From: REEB85 sp018971455 | Lineage (GTDB): Bacteria > Pseudomonadota > Alphaproteobacteria > Acetobacterales > Acetobacteraceae | Direction: 5' to 3' | Length of the DNA: 49,038 nt | NCBI GenBank assembly: GCA_028871195.1 | Contig: JAGWNT010000017.1 | Coordinates: 1-49,038, forward strand | Shown here: one piece after another, positions 42,648 to 49,038 of the stretch | How positions within the stretch are numbered: the stretch's first letter is position 1 | How the letters are laid out: each line of letters opens with the position of its first letter | Made by a program: the position numbers and the translations under genes | The notes under the pieces: model-generated | Told to the model about the DNA's origin: nothing | Databases searched by the model: none | Seen by the model: the letters and a program-made list of their open reading frames with translations, nothing else

Positions 42648-44470
42648 TGTGCGGCATTGTCGGTGTCATCGGCGCGGCGCCGGCCGCGCCCATCCTGCTC
42701 GACGCGCTGCGCCGGCTGGAATATCGCGGCTATGACAGCGCCGGCATCGCCACCCTGGTCAATGGCGGGATCGACCGCCGCCGCGCCGCCGGCAAGCTCG
42801 CCAATCTCGCCGCCGCGCTCGCCGCGGCACCGCTCGCCGGCACCACCGGCATCGGCCACACGCGCTGGGCCACCCACGGCGCGCCCACCGAGGGCAACGC
42901 CCACCCGCACGGCACGCCGCGCGTCGCCATCGTCCATAACGGCATCATCGAGAACCATGCCGAGCTGCGCGCCGAGCTGGAGGCCGCGGGCCAGGTCTTC
43001 ACCACCGAGACAGATACCGAGACGGTCGCCCAGCTCGTCGATCTCCACCTCCAGCGCGGCCTGGCGCCCGCCACCGCCGCCGCCGCCGCCTTCGCCCGCC
43101 TGCACGGCGCCTATGCGCTCGCCATGGTCTTCGCCGGCCACCCCGAGCTGATGATCGGCGCCCGCCACGGCGCCCCGCTCGCCGTCGGCTTCGGCGAGAA
43201 CGAGATGTTCCTCGGCTCGGACGCGCTGGCACTCGCCCCGCTCACCCGCCGCATCGCCTATCTCGAGGATGGCGACCACGTGGTGGTGGAGCGCGCCGGC
43301 GCCCGCTTCTTCGACGCCGCCGGCGCCGAGATCACCCGCGAGGTGAAGCTGACCGCGCTCTCCGGGGCCGCGGTGGGCAAGGGCAATTTCCGCCACTTCA
43401 TGGACAAGGAACTGCACGAGCACCCCGCCGTGCTGGGCGACACGCTGCACCGCATGGTCGATCCCGCCACCCGCGCCGTGGCCCTGCCGCCGCTTCCCTT
43501 CGACCCCGCGAAACTCGCCCGCGTCAGCCTGACCGCCTGCGGCGGCGCCTATTACGCGGCCCTGGCCGGCCGCCACTGGATCGAGGAGATCGCCCGCCTG
43601 CCGGCCGATGTCGATGTGGCCAGCGAGTTCCGCTACCGCGCCCCCCCGCTCGGCGCCGACACGCTCGGCCTGCTGGTCTCCCAGTCCGGCGAGACGGCCG
43701 ACACGCTGGCGGCGCTGAAATACATCCGCGCGCAGGGCAGCCCCGTGCTCTCCATCGTCAACGTGCCGGAGAGCACCATGGCCCGCGAGAGCGACGCCGT
43801 GCTGCTCACCGTCGCCGGGCCGGAGATCGCCGTCGCCTCGACGAAGGCCTTCACCGCCCAGCTCACCGTGTTGGCCTGCCTCGCCCTCGCCTTCGCCCGC
43901 GCCCGCGGCGCCATCGACGCAGCCCGCGAGGCGGCGATGACGGACGCGCTGCTCCAGGTGCCCGCCGCCGCCGCCGCGGTGCTGGACGCGATCGCGCCCA
44001 TCCGCCGCCTCGCCGCCCGCATCGCCGAGGCGCGCGACGTGCTCTATCTCGGCCGCGGCGCCTGCTACCCGATCGCGCTCGAAGGGGCGCTGAAGCTGAA
44101 GGAGATCTGCTACATCCACGCCGAGGCATACGCCGCCGGCGAGATGAAGCACGGCCCGATCGCGCTGATCGACCGCGACATGCCGGTGATCGCCATCGCG
44201 CCCAGCGGCCCGCTCTTCGACAAGACGGCGAGCAACCTGCAGGAGGCCGCCGCCCGCGGCGGCCAGGTGATCGTTCTGAGCGACGCCGAGGGCGCCGCCC
44301 GCCTCGCCCATATCGCCGCCGAGACCATCATCCTGCCCCGCGTCGATCCCTTCGTCGCCCCGATCCTCTACGCCATCCCGGTGCAGCTCCTGGCCTACCA
44401 CGTCGCCGTGCTGAAAGGCACCGACGTGGACCAGCCCCGCAACCTGGCGAAGTCGGTCACCGTCGAGTAG
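42647..44470 (+). CDS. glmS: Glutamine-fructose-6-phosphate aminotransferase (isomerizing)
   Basis: A 607-residue enzyme making glucosamine-6-phosphate from fructose-6-phosphate and glutamine. The N-terminal nucleophile is the Cys after Met (MCGIVGVIG); GHTRWATHGAPTEGNAHPH lines the glutaminase site. Two SIS sugar-isomerase domains follow (SQSGETADTLAALKYI, TKAFTAQLTVLACLALAF), and KSVTVE is the conserved C-terminus. Length is standard. The gene is translationally coupled to glmU and together they supply UDP-GlcNAc for peptidoglycan and lipid A. I see no glmS ribozyme; the TAATG junction leaves no room for one. Confidence 0.98.
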   Translation: MCGIVGVIGAAPAAPILLDALRRLEYRGYDSAGIATLVNGGIDRRRAAGKLANLAAALAAAPLAGTTGIGHTRWATHGAPTEGNAHPHGTPRVAIVHNGIIENHAELRAELEAAGQVFTTETDTETVAQLVDLHLQRGLAPATAAAAAFARLHGAYALAMVFAGHPELMIGARHGAPLAVGFGENEMFLGSDALALAPLTRRIAYLEDGDHVVVERAGARFFDAAGAEITREVKLTALSGAAVGKGNFRHFMDKELHEHPAVLGDTLHRMVDPATRAVALPPLPFDPAKLARVSLTACGGAYYAALAGRHWIEEIARLPADVDVASEFRYRAPPLGADTLGLLVSQSGETADTLAALKYIRAQGSPVLSIVNVPESTMARESDAVLLTVAGPEIAVASTKAFTAQLTVLACLALAFARARGAIDAAREAAMTDALLQVPAAAAAVLDAIAPIRRLAARIAEARDVLYLGRGACYPIALEGALKLKEICYIHAEAYAAGEMKHGPIALIDRDMPVIAIAPSGPLFDKTASNLQEAAARGGQVIVLSDAEGAARLAHIAAETIILPRVDPFVAPILYAIPVQLLAYHVAVLKGTDVDQPRNLAKSVTVE

Positions 44471-44489
44471 GCCGGGACTCGCCCGGGGC

Positions 44490-45173
44490 TCAGCCCATCA
44501 GGGTGCGGCCCAGGAAGGCCAGCGTGCGCTCCTGCGCGAGCCTGGCATCCGGCGCGCTGAAGCTGCCCCGCTCGTCGCAGCCGAAGCCGTGCTGGGCGCC
44601 GGGATAGACGAAAATCTCCACCGCCGGCTGGGCGGCGCGGATCAATTCCACATCGCTCAGCGGAATGCCGCTGTCCTTCTCGCCGAAATGCAGCTGCACC
44701 GGGCAATGCGGTGCCTCCGTCCGGGTGCCGGCGATGCCGCCGCCATACCAGCCGCAGGCCGCCTGGAAGTGGCGCGTGCGCGTCGCCCCCCACCAGGCGA
44801 TGGTGCCGCCCCAGCAATAGCCGACGATGCCCAGCTTTGCCCGCCCGCCCAGCGCCAGCGCCGCGGCGTCGATATCCAGCATCACCGCGGCGTCGGAGAC
44901 CTTGGCGCGCAGATCGCGCCCGCGCGCCACGTCATCGGCGGTGTAGCCCAGTTCCACGCCGCGCTCCGCCCGGTCGAACAGCGCCGGCGCCACCACGGCA
45001 TAGCCGGCCGCGGCGAAGCGCGCGCAGACATTGCGCATATGCCCGTTCACGCCGAAGATTTCCTGCACCACCACCAGGCCCGGCGTCTTTCCCGGGTCGG
45101 CGCCCTCCGGCCCGTCCCGCCAGGCCTTCAGCCTGTGCCCGTCGGCGGCGGTCAAATCGATGAAGCTGTCCAT
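44490..45173 (-). CDS. Dienelactone hydrolase family protein
   Basis: A 227-residue alpha/beta hydrolase of the dienelactone hydrolase family. The nucleophile elbow reads GIVGYCWGGT (Cys in place of Ser), and the catalytic His lies in YPGAQHGFGCDERG; the Asp is probably in FGEKDSGIP. VVQEIFGVNGHMRNVCARFA is the typical oxyanion-loop region. The substrate may be dienelactone or another small ester. The ATG at 45173 follows AGAGGGGA and starts MDSFIDL, the usual beginning. It diverges from the DUF4169 gene across 51 bp. Confidence 0.92.
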   Translation of the reverse strand: MDSFIDLTAADGHRLKAWRDGPEGADPGKTPGLVVVQEIFGVNGHMRNVCARFAAAGYAVVAPALFDRAERGVELGYTADDVARGRDLRAKVSDAAVMLDIDAAALALGGRAKLGIVGYCWGGTIAWWGATRTRHFQAACGWYGGGIAGTRTEAPHCPVQLHFGEKDSGIPLSDVELIRAAQPAVEIFVYPGAQHGFGCDERGSFSAPDARLAQERTLAFLGRTLMG

Positions 45174-45224
45174 GGCGGTTCCCCTCTGTATGCTGACGAC
45201 ACTGTGAGAGGAGAGGATGGCGGG

Positions 45225-45419
45225 ATGGCCGAAATCGTCAACCTGCGCCGCGTGCGCCGCCAGCTGGCGCGCGCCGAGGCGGCGAAGGACGCCGCCGCCA
45301 ACCGCGCCCGGCACGGCCGCACGGCCGGCGAGCGCGCGGCGCGCGATGCCGAGGACCGCGCAGCCCGGGCCGCGCTGGATGGCAGGAAGCTCGATCGCGA
45401 CCCGCCGGCGAAAGACTGA
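45225..45419 (+). CDS. DUF4169 family small protein
   Basis: A 64-residue, highly charged helical protein: MAEIVNLRRVRRQLARAEAA, then NRARHGRT and a tail with ALDGRKLDRD. This is the DUF4169 pattern common in alphaproteobacteria, with no known function. The ATG at 45225 begins the conserved MAEIVNLR sequence, with GAGAGGA upstream. It converges with the acyltransferase gene across 6 nt. Confidence 0.85.
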   Translation: MAEIVNLRRVRRQLARAEAAKDAAANRARHGRTAGERAARDAEDRAARAALDGRKLDRDPPAKD

Positions 45420-45425
45420 GCCGCC

Positions 45426-46115
45426 TCAGGCGGCGGCCGCCGCCGTCACGCCCATCGGCAGGGAAAGCGGCCAGTAGCGCCCGCCATCGGTGAGGAAATC
45501 CCAGATCACCGGCTGCTCGTCGCCGATCCGCGTCATCACGCTGTCGATGTCGTTGTAGCAGGGCTGGCGCAGCCCGTGATGGTCGAGCAGCGGGCCGATC
45601 GGGTGGAAATGGATGGCGGTGGCCTGCAACAGCCGCAGCAGGGGCGGCTCCATCATGGCGCACCAATGCGTCAGCCCCAGCTCCCCGCTCAGCCGCAGGA
45701 TGCCCTGCATCAGCGCCAGCCGCATCATCGGCACGGAGAGCGTGGTGCGGCGCTGCTTGGAGATGGCGAACCGGGAAATCTCCGCCGTGGTCTCCAGCGG
45801 CACGTGGGGCAGCAGGTTGGTGCAGACATGCTGCATGGGGAAGCTGTGCTGCGGCCGCTCCGGCGTGGGCAGCACCAGCCGCACGGTGCCCAGCACCTCG
45901 CCGGTGCCGGTGGTGCGCAACAGGGCGTGGTGGGAGCGCACGTCGTAGGTGTCGATCTCGACCCCCGCCTCATCGGCGAAGTAACCGCGTTCCTTGCAGT
46001 AGACCTGGTTGCGCAGCCGGTAGGCTTCGAGGAGCTGCTCGGGGCTGTCGGCAATCTCGATGGAGACCTCTTCTCGGATCGTCTCGACGGCCGGCACGAT
46101 TGATCCGAGATACAT
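45426..46115 (-). CDS. LuxI-like acyltransferase, PEP-CTERM/exosortase-associated type
   Basis: A 229-residue GNAT-fold protein related to acyl-homoserine-lactone synthases. The LuxI-like invariant positions can be followed: Arg in AYRLRNQVYCKERGYF, the acidic EIDTYDVRSHHALL, Arg in VLGTVRLVLP, and Glu with Arg in TTAEISRFAISKQRR. Such proteins form a family linked to PEP-CTERM/exosortase systems, and a PEP-CTERM gene is next upstream on the same strand. The product could be an acyl-amino acid or a signal; whether it makes a homoserine lactone is unknown. A TTG codon directly before the ATG has better spacing to GGAG and may be the real start. Confidence 0.8.
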   Translation of the reverse strand: MYLGSIVPAVETIREEVSIEIADSPEQLLEAYRLRNQVYCKERGYFADEAGVEIDTYDVRSHHALLRTTGTGEVLGTVRLVLPTPERPQHSFPMQHVCTNLLPHVPLETTAEISRFAISKQRRTTLSVPMMRLALMQGILRLSGELGLTHWCAMMEPPLLRLLQATAIHFHPIGPLLDHHGLRQPCYNDIDSVMTRIGDEQPVIWDFLTDGGRYWPLSLPMGVTAAAAA

Positions 46116-46480
46116 CAATCAGAACTCCGAAAATCATCGCGGTGACACGTGGCTCCGGTATTGAATGGCACGTGGAGCCCTTCACCTCTTGCTAACGGAG
46201 TGTCTCGCCGACGAGGTTAAAATCTCGTCAAGGAGGCCGGCAATCGAAGAACGAGACCGGCCCGAGTCGCGCTGGACCGTCGAATTTGCCCAAGCCTTGA
46301 AGGACATCGGCCAATCAAAGTCAAGCTTCGGACAGCAAGGCCGTTTTGATGCGGATACGCAGTATATCGACGCTGACATGCGGCACACTGCCAGACGTGA
46401 TTCGCGCAAATGGCCCAAAACCGCGGGATTCAGATTGAAACCCACCCGGGATTGCTTGCCACGGCGTCGAGTCGCCCCGA
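46116..46480. promoter_or_regulatory. Leader/intergenic region of the acyltransferase gene
   Basis: No convincing gene lies here. Open frames on both strands run through the downstream terminator and lack the codon bias of the neighbourhood. Base composition is lower in GC. Two CACGTG palindromes lie at 46146-46151 and 46169-46174, within an inverted GGCTCC...GGAGCC pair, and GACGAG-8-CTCGTC at 46210-46229 forms a further dyad. These positions, 30-115 bp upstream of the start, suit activator or operator sites. No -35/-10 pair or sigma-54 site was identified. Confidence 0.45.
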
Positions 46481-46517
46481 AAAGAAAATCGCGGCGCCCC
46501 GGGGAGCGCCGCGATTT
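46481..46517 (-). terminator. Intrinsic terminator of the PEP-CTERM gene
   Basis: A perfect 12-bp stem AAATCGCGGCGC/GCGCCGCGATTT (46486-46497 with 46506-46517) with an 8-nt loop is followed on the minus strand by TTCTTTT. It lies 31 nt past the stop of the PEP-CTERM gene and so separates it from the acyltransferase gene. Confidence 0.85.
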
Positions 46518-46547
46518 CAACCAAACGTGATCAGGCCAGAGGAAAGC

Positions 46548-47426
46548 TCAGCCCTTCGCGCGACGCCGCCGCACAAGGCCCAGCCCAACCAACCCGCCGC
46601 CCATGATCAGCAAAGACGCCGGCTCAGGAACATTGAAGTTGGCACTGCCACCGCCGGCGGTGATCAGATAATCGGTCGTGCCGTTGTTATTAAAGGTCTG
46701 CGAGCTGAAATTGCCGCTCGAGTTGGTGAACCCGGTTGACAACGACCAGTTCAGCATATTCGGCGCAACAAAGAATCCGCTTTGACCTGCTGCCTGAACG
46801 AAGGTGGTTGTCGCGGTCGCGCCGGGAACACCGCTGATGACATAGGCCGTTCCAAAGATCAGAGACCCCGAAGCAAGGGCGACCCGGTTGCCCGCCGGCG
46901 TCGTCAAAGTCGGCGCGGTTGACGATGCCCCATTGAGAGTGCCTGCCGCGATGCCGCCAGTATTGCCGACGTCGCCAATCATATTGAACGAGAGGGTCTG
47001 GAATGAGCCCTTCAGATCACCACCACCGATAGGAGCCAGGGCGCCCGTGGCAGTAAACGTGACATACAGCCCGTAATCGCCAGCACCTGAGGCCGAACTG
47101 GTTCCGGTGGCCAGGCCAGGAGTCGTGACGGAACCGCCACCGAGGGTGAACGACCCCATCCGGATCACACCGGATTCCGTGAATGCTCCGGTATTGTTGT
47201 CGATCGAGATCAACGCCTCATCAAACAGGCCGATTCCATCCGCCGTAAAACTATACGTTCCCGGCGCGGTTACGAGAGCAGGGCTCGAGCCAGCGGGGTC
47301 CCAGGTGAATGTCGGTGACGCCAGCGCCGGCAGACTGCCAGCCACCAGCATCGCAGCCCCCACCATGACCCCCTTGGCCGCCACGAACTTCGAGGCGCGT
47401 CCCCGAAGAATACCAATGTCGCTCAT
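46548..47426 (-). CDS. PEP-CTERM sorting-domain surface protein
   Basis: A 292-residue exported protein. The signal peptide (KFVAAKGVMVGAAMLVAGS, then LPALA) is probably cut after residue 36. The mature part is rich in Ser, Thr, Gly, Asn and Ala and beta-like, as in surface or matrix proteins. The C-terminus is a textbook PEP-CTERM tail: VPEPAS, a hydrophobic stretch (LLIMGGGLVGLGLV) and RRRRAKG, recognised by an exosortase. No exosortase gene is in the window. The ATG at 47426 follows AAAAGGGG. A sigma-54-type promoter and two upstream sites precede it, and a strong terminator follows. Confidence 0.92.
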   Translation of the reverse strand: MSDIGILRGRASKFVAAKGVMVGAAMLVAGSLPALASPTFTWDPAGSSPALVTAPGTYSFTADGIGLFDEALISIDNNTGAFTESGVIRMGSFTLGGGSVTTPGLATGTSSASGAGDYGLYVTFTATGALAPIGGGDLKGSFQTLSFNMIGDVGNTGGIAAGTLNGASSTAPTLTTPAGNRVALASGSLIFGTAYVISGVPGATATTTFVQAAGQSGFFVAPNMLNWSLSTGFTNSSGNFSSQTFNNNGTTDYLITAGGGSANFNVPEPASLLIMGGGLVGLGLVRRRRAKG

Positions 47427-47501
47427 AGCCCACCCCTTTTCCGCAATCGCGTTGTCCTGAGCCACGCCACACGCACCGGCAAGCCCTCTGACCCCAACAA
47501 A

Positions 47502-47517
47502 AGCAAACCCCATGCCA
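47502..47517 (-). promoter_or_regulatory. Sigma-54 (-24/-12) promoter of the PEP-CTERM gene
   Basis: On the minus strand TGGCATGGGGTTTGCT matches the RpoN consensus TGGCACGN4TTGCW at every fixed position but one, with exact GG-to-GC spacing. The predicted start near 47491 gives a leader of about 65 nt. PEP-CTERM genes in other bacteria are known to be controlled by RpoN with PrsK/PrsR, which fits. Confidence 0.82.
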
Positions 47518-47568
47518 GACCACCAACTTATTGAAATACCTAAATTCTGTCTTTACTGCGAGGGGTCG

Positions 47569-47640
47569 GTGTAAAATTTTCCGACACGTCTCGCGTCCCT
47601 CCGCCGCTGACCACCCCGTTCGTGTCGGAAAACTTAACAC
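47569..47640. promoter_or_regulatory. Paired inverted upstream activator sites
   Basis: Two 20-bp arms face each other: GTGTAAAATTTTCCGACACG at 47569-47588 and CGTGTCGGAAAACTTAACAC at 47621-47640, matching at 18 of 20 positions when one is inverted. Their centres are 52 bp apart, about five helical turns. Relative to the predicted PEP-CTERM start they sit near -87 and -139, the usual place for enhancer-binding activators. Given the 32-nt spacer, binding sites are more likely than an RNA hairpin. Confidence 0.78.
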
Positions 47641-47685
47641 TTTCGCCCCACCATGGCGGCCGAAGGTTGCAACCAGGCCCCCTTA

Positions 47686-47701
47686 TGGTCCACCACATGC
47701 C
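47686..47701 (+). promoter_or_regulatory. Weak candidate -24/-12 site facing the E1-nitroreductase gene
   Basis: TGGTCCACCACATGCC keeps the required GG-10-GC spacing and part of the RpoN consensus (TGG at -24, TGC at -12) but misses several other positions. A start near 47712 would place the two inverted sites at about -82 and -134, mirroring the PEP-CTERM side. The match is weak enough to arise by chance. Confidence 0.3.
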
Positions 47702-47725
47702 ATTGATCGCCCGCCGGGAGGAGCC

Positions 47726-49038
47726 ATGACCACCCCGCGTTTCGCCTACGCCCCCGCCTTCGACCGCAATATCGGCTGGCTCACCGAATGGGAGCAGCAG
47801 GCCCTGCGCGCCCGGCGCGTCGCCATCGCCGGCATGGGCGGCGTCGGCGGCGTGCACCTGCTCAGCCTCGCCCGCCTCGGCATCGGCCGCTTCACGATCG
47901 CCGACCTCGATACCTTCGACATCGTCAATTTCAACCGCCAGTTCGGCGCCTTCACCTCCACCCTCGGCCGCCCCAAGGTCGAGGTGCTGGCCGAGATGGC
48001 GCGCGACATCAACCCCGAGCTGGACATCCGCAGCTTCCCCCACGGCGTCCAGCCGGACACGGTGGACGCGTTCCTCGACGGTGTTGATCTCTACGTGGAC
48101 GGGTTCGACTTCTTCGCGCTCGACATCCGCCGGAAGGTCTTCGCCCGCTGCCGCGAACTCGGCATTCCCGCCGTCACCGCCGCCCCCATCGGCATGGGCA
48201 CCGGCTTCCTCATCTTCACCCCCGATCGCATGAGCTTCGACGATTATTTCCGCCTCGAGGGGCAGAACGACGCCGAGCAGTACCTCCGCTTTCTGGTCGG
48301 CTTCACCCCGCGCGGCCTGCACCGCCCCTATCTGGTGGACGAGAGCCGGGTCGATCTCGCCGGCCAGCGCGGCCCCTCCACAGTGGCGGCGTGCGACCTC
48401 TGTGCCGGCGTCGTCGCCGTCGCCGCGGTCAAGCTGCTGCTCAACCGCGGCGGCGTGAAACCCGCCCCCTACCACCACCATTACGACGCCTATGCCGGCC
48501 GCCTCGTCGTCAGCAAGCTGCGCTGGGGCAATGACGGGCCGCTGCAAAGGCTGAAACTCGCCATCGGCCGGCGCATGTTCGCCGCCATGTCCGCCCGCGC
48601 CGCGCCGCCCGCGCCGAGCCACGCGCCGCTCGACGCGCTCGATGAAATCCTCACCGCCGCGCGCTGGGCGCCGAGCGGCGACAACACCCAGCCCTGGCGC
48701 TTCGAACGCCTCGGCGATGACAGCGTGCGCATCCGCATTTCCCTCAGCCACGCGAGCAACATCTACGAGTACCGCGAGGCCGAGCCCACCCTGCTCGCCG
48801 CCGGCATCCTGCTCGAAAGCCTGCGCATCGCCGCCTCCGGCTGGCAGCGCGCCATGGCCTGGGAGATCGAGGCGCAGAGCGACACCATCCTCACCCTGCG
48901 CGCAAGTTTCCGCCCGTCGCGCCGCGTGCTCGCCGATCCGCTGCTCGCCGAACTGCCGCTGCGCTCGGTCAACCGGCGCGCCTATCGCACCCGCAGGCTG
49001 CGCGAGAACGAGCGGGCGGCCCTGCGCATCGCCGCCGG
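47726..49038 (+). CDS. E1/ThiF-like adenylyltransferase fused to nitroreductase domain (partial)
   Basis: At least 437 residues, open at the window end. Residues 1-270 form an E1-like domain: nucleotide loop GMGGVGG (36-42), DLDTFDIVNFNRQ (60-72) with the ATP-contacting Asp, Asn and Arg, Lys84 in RPKVE, and Asp125/Asp128. Only one CxxC (C223, C226) is present where zinc-binding relatives have two, and no candidate catalytic Cys lies between 142 and 223. From about residue 303 a nitroreductase (FMN) domain starts, with RWAPSGDNTQPW (313-324). The architecture recalls Mycobacterium Rv1355c (MoeY-like), from memory. GGGAGGAG precedes the ATG. Probably adenylates and then oxidises or reduces a small molecule or peptide. 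Confidence 0.85.
   Translation, partial: MTTPRFAYAPAFDRNIGWLTEWEQQALRARRVAIAGMGGVGGVHLLSLARLGIGRFTIADLDTFDIVNFNRQFGAFTSTLGRPKVEVLAEMARDINPELDIRSFPHGVQPDTVDAFLDGVDLYVDGFDFFALDIRRKVFARCRELGIPAVTAAPIGMGTGFLIFTPDRMSFDDYFRLEGQNDAEQYLRFLVGFTPRGLHRPYLVDESRVDLAGQRGPSTVAACDLCAGVVAVAAVKLLLNRGGVKPAPYHHHYDAYAGRLVVSKLRWGNDGPLQRLKLAIGRRMFAAMSARAAPPAPSHAPLDALDEILTAARWAPSGDNTQPWRFERLGDDSVRIRISLSHASNIYEYREAEPTLLAAGILLESLRIAASGWQRAMAWEIEAQSDTILTLRASFRPSRRVLADPLLAELPLRSVNRRAYRTRRLRENERAALRIAA

Noticed and set aside
42640..42650. glmS ribozyme before glmS
   Set aside because: glmU and glmS overlap by one base, leaving no leader for the ribozyme.
46165..46530. Two opposing frames of about 110-120 codons (also 46182-46520)
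   Set aside because: Both read through a perfect terminator hairpin, lack ribosome sites and codon bias, and match nothing.
47653..47670. Sigma-54 promoter on the plus strand (TGGCGGC...TTGCA)
   Set aside because: GG and GC are two bases too far apart; the sigma-54 spacing is strict. The site at 47686-47701 has correct spacing and is kept as weak.

Overview
The window is a very GC-rich piece of bacterial chromosome (well over 65% G+C by eye) with dense, mostly single-copy housekeeping and transport genes. It holds no insertion sequences, rRNA or CRISPR array. Gene content and protein style suggest an alphaproteobacterium, most likely Rhodospirillales/Acetobacteraceae: two-subunit glycyl-tRNA synthetase followed by pyruvate phosphate dikinase, a FolM-FolB pair before uvrC, DUF2076, DUF4169 and DUF4337 proteins, and a PEP-CTERM protein. 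The lineage is an inference from these families; no marker gene was compared.

Layout. 1-3.4 kb: a cut-off membrane or exported protein, a VOC-fold protein, a LysR regulator, a DUF2076 protein and a CoA-binding protein. 3.5-14 kb: a plus-strand housekeeping run with glyQ-glyS (8-nt overlap), ppdK behind a double hairpin, a GT14-type glycosyltransferase, a FolM-like reductase, folB and uvrC. uvrC is preceded by an unusually AT-rich gap with three inverted repeats. 14-27 kb: a minus-strand transport block with a polar amino-acid ABC permease and binding protein (no ATPase here), a DHA2-type MFS exporter, accA, and a complete MdtABC-like RND efflux operon with its outer-membrane channel. 27-33 kb: a CitE-like CoA-ester lyase and a MaoC hydratase diverge from a complete five-gene branched-chain-type ABC importer (livG-livF-livJ-livH-livM order). 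This suggests uptake of an organic acid or amino acid and its breakdown through CoA esters. 33-39 kb: an unrecognised polytopic membrane protein with a helix-hairpin-helix-like tail, divergent from a run of phosphoesterase, M20 peptidase and FAD-dependent oxidoreductase. 39-45 kb: DUF4337, tRNA-Val(CAC) with a clear promoter, DUF3108, gph, the glmU-glmS pair for UDP-GlcNAc supply, dienelactone hydrolase and DUF4169.

45.4-49.0 kb is the most interesting part. A LuxI-like/exosortase-associated acyltransferase and a PEP-CTERM surface protein lie on the minus strand, opposite a divergent gene encoding an E1/ThiF-like domain fused to a nitroreductase domain, which is cut by the window end. The PEP-CTERM gene has a 15-of-16 match to the sigma-54 -24/-12 consensus. 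Upstream of it are two 20-bp sites in inverted orientation whose centres are 52 bp apart, as expected for an enhancer-binding activator. A weaker -24/-12-like site faces the E1-nitroreductase gene at a mirror-image distance. This looks like a sigma-54-controlled surface-protein plus small-molecule (acyl/adenylate/flavin) locus. The exosortase itself is not in the window.

glyS carries a sharply bounded patch of about 320 bp with foreign-looking codon use, a candidate for intragenic recombination.
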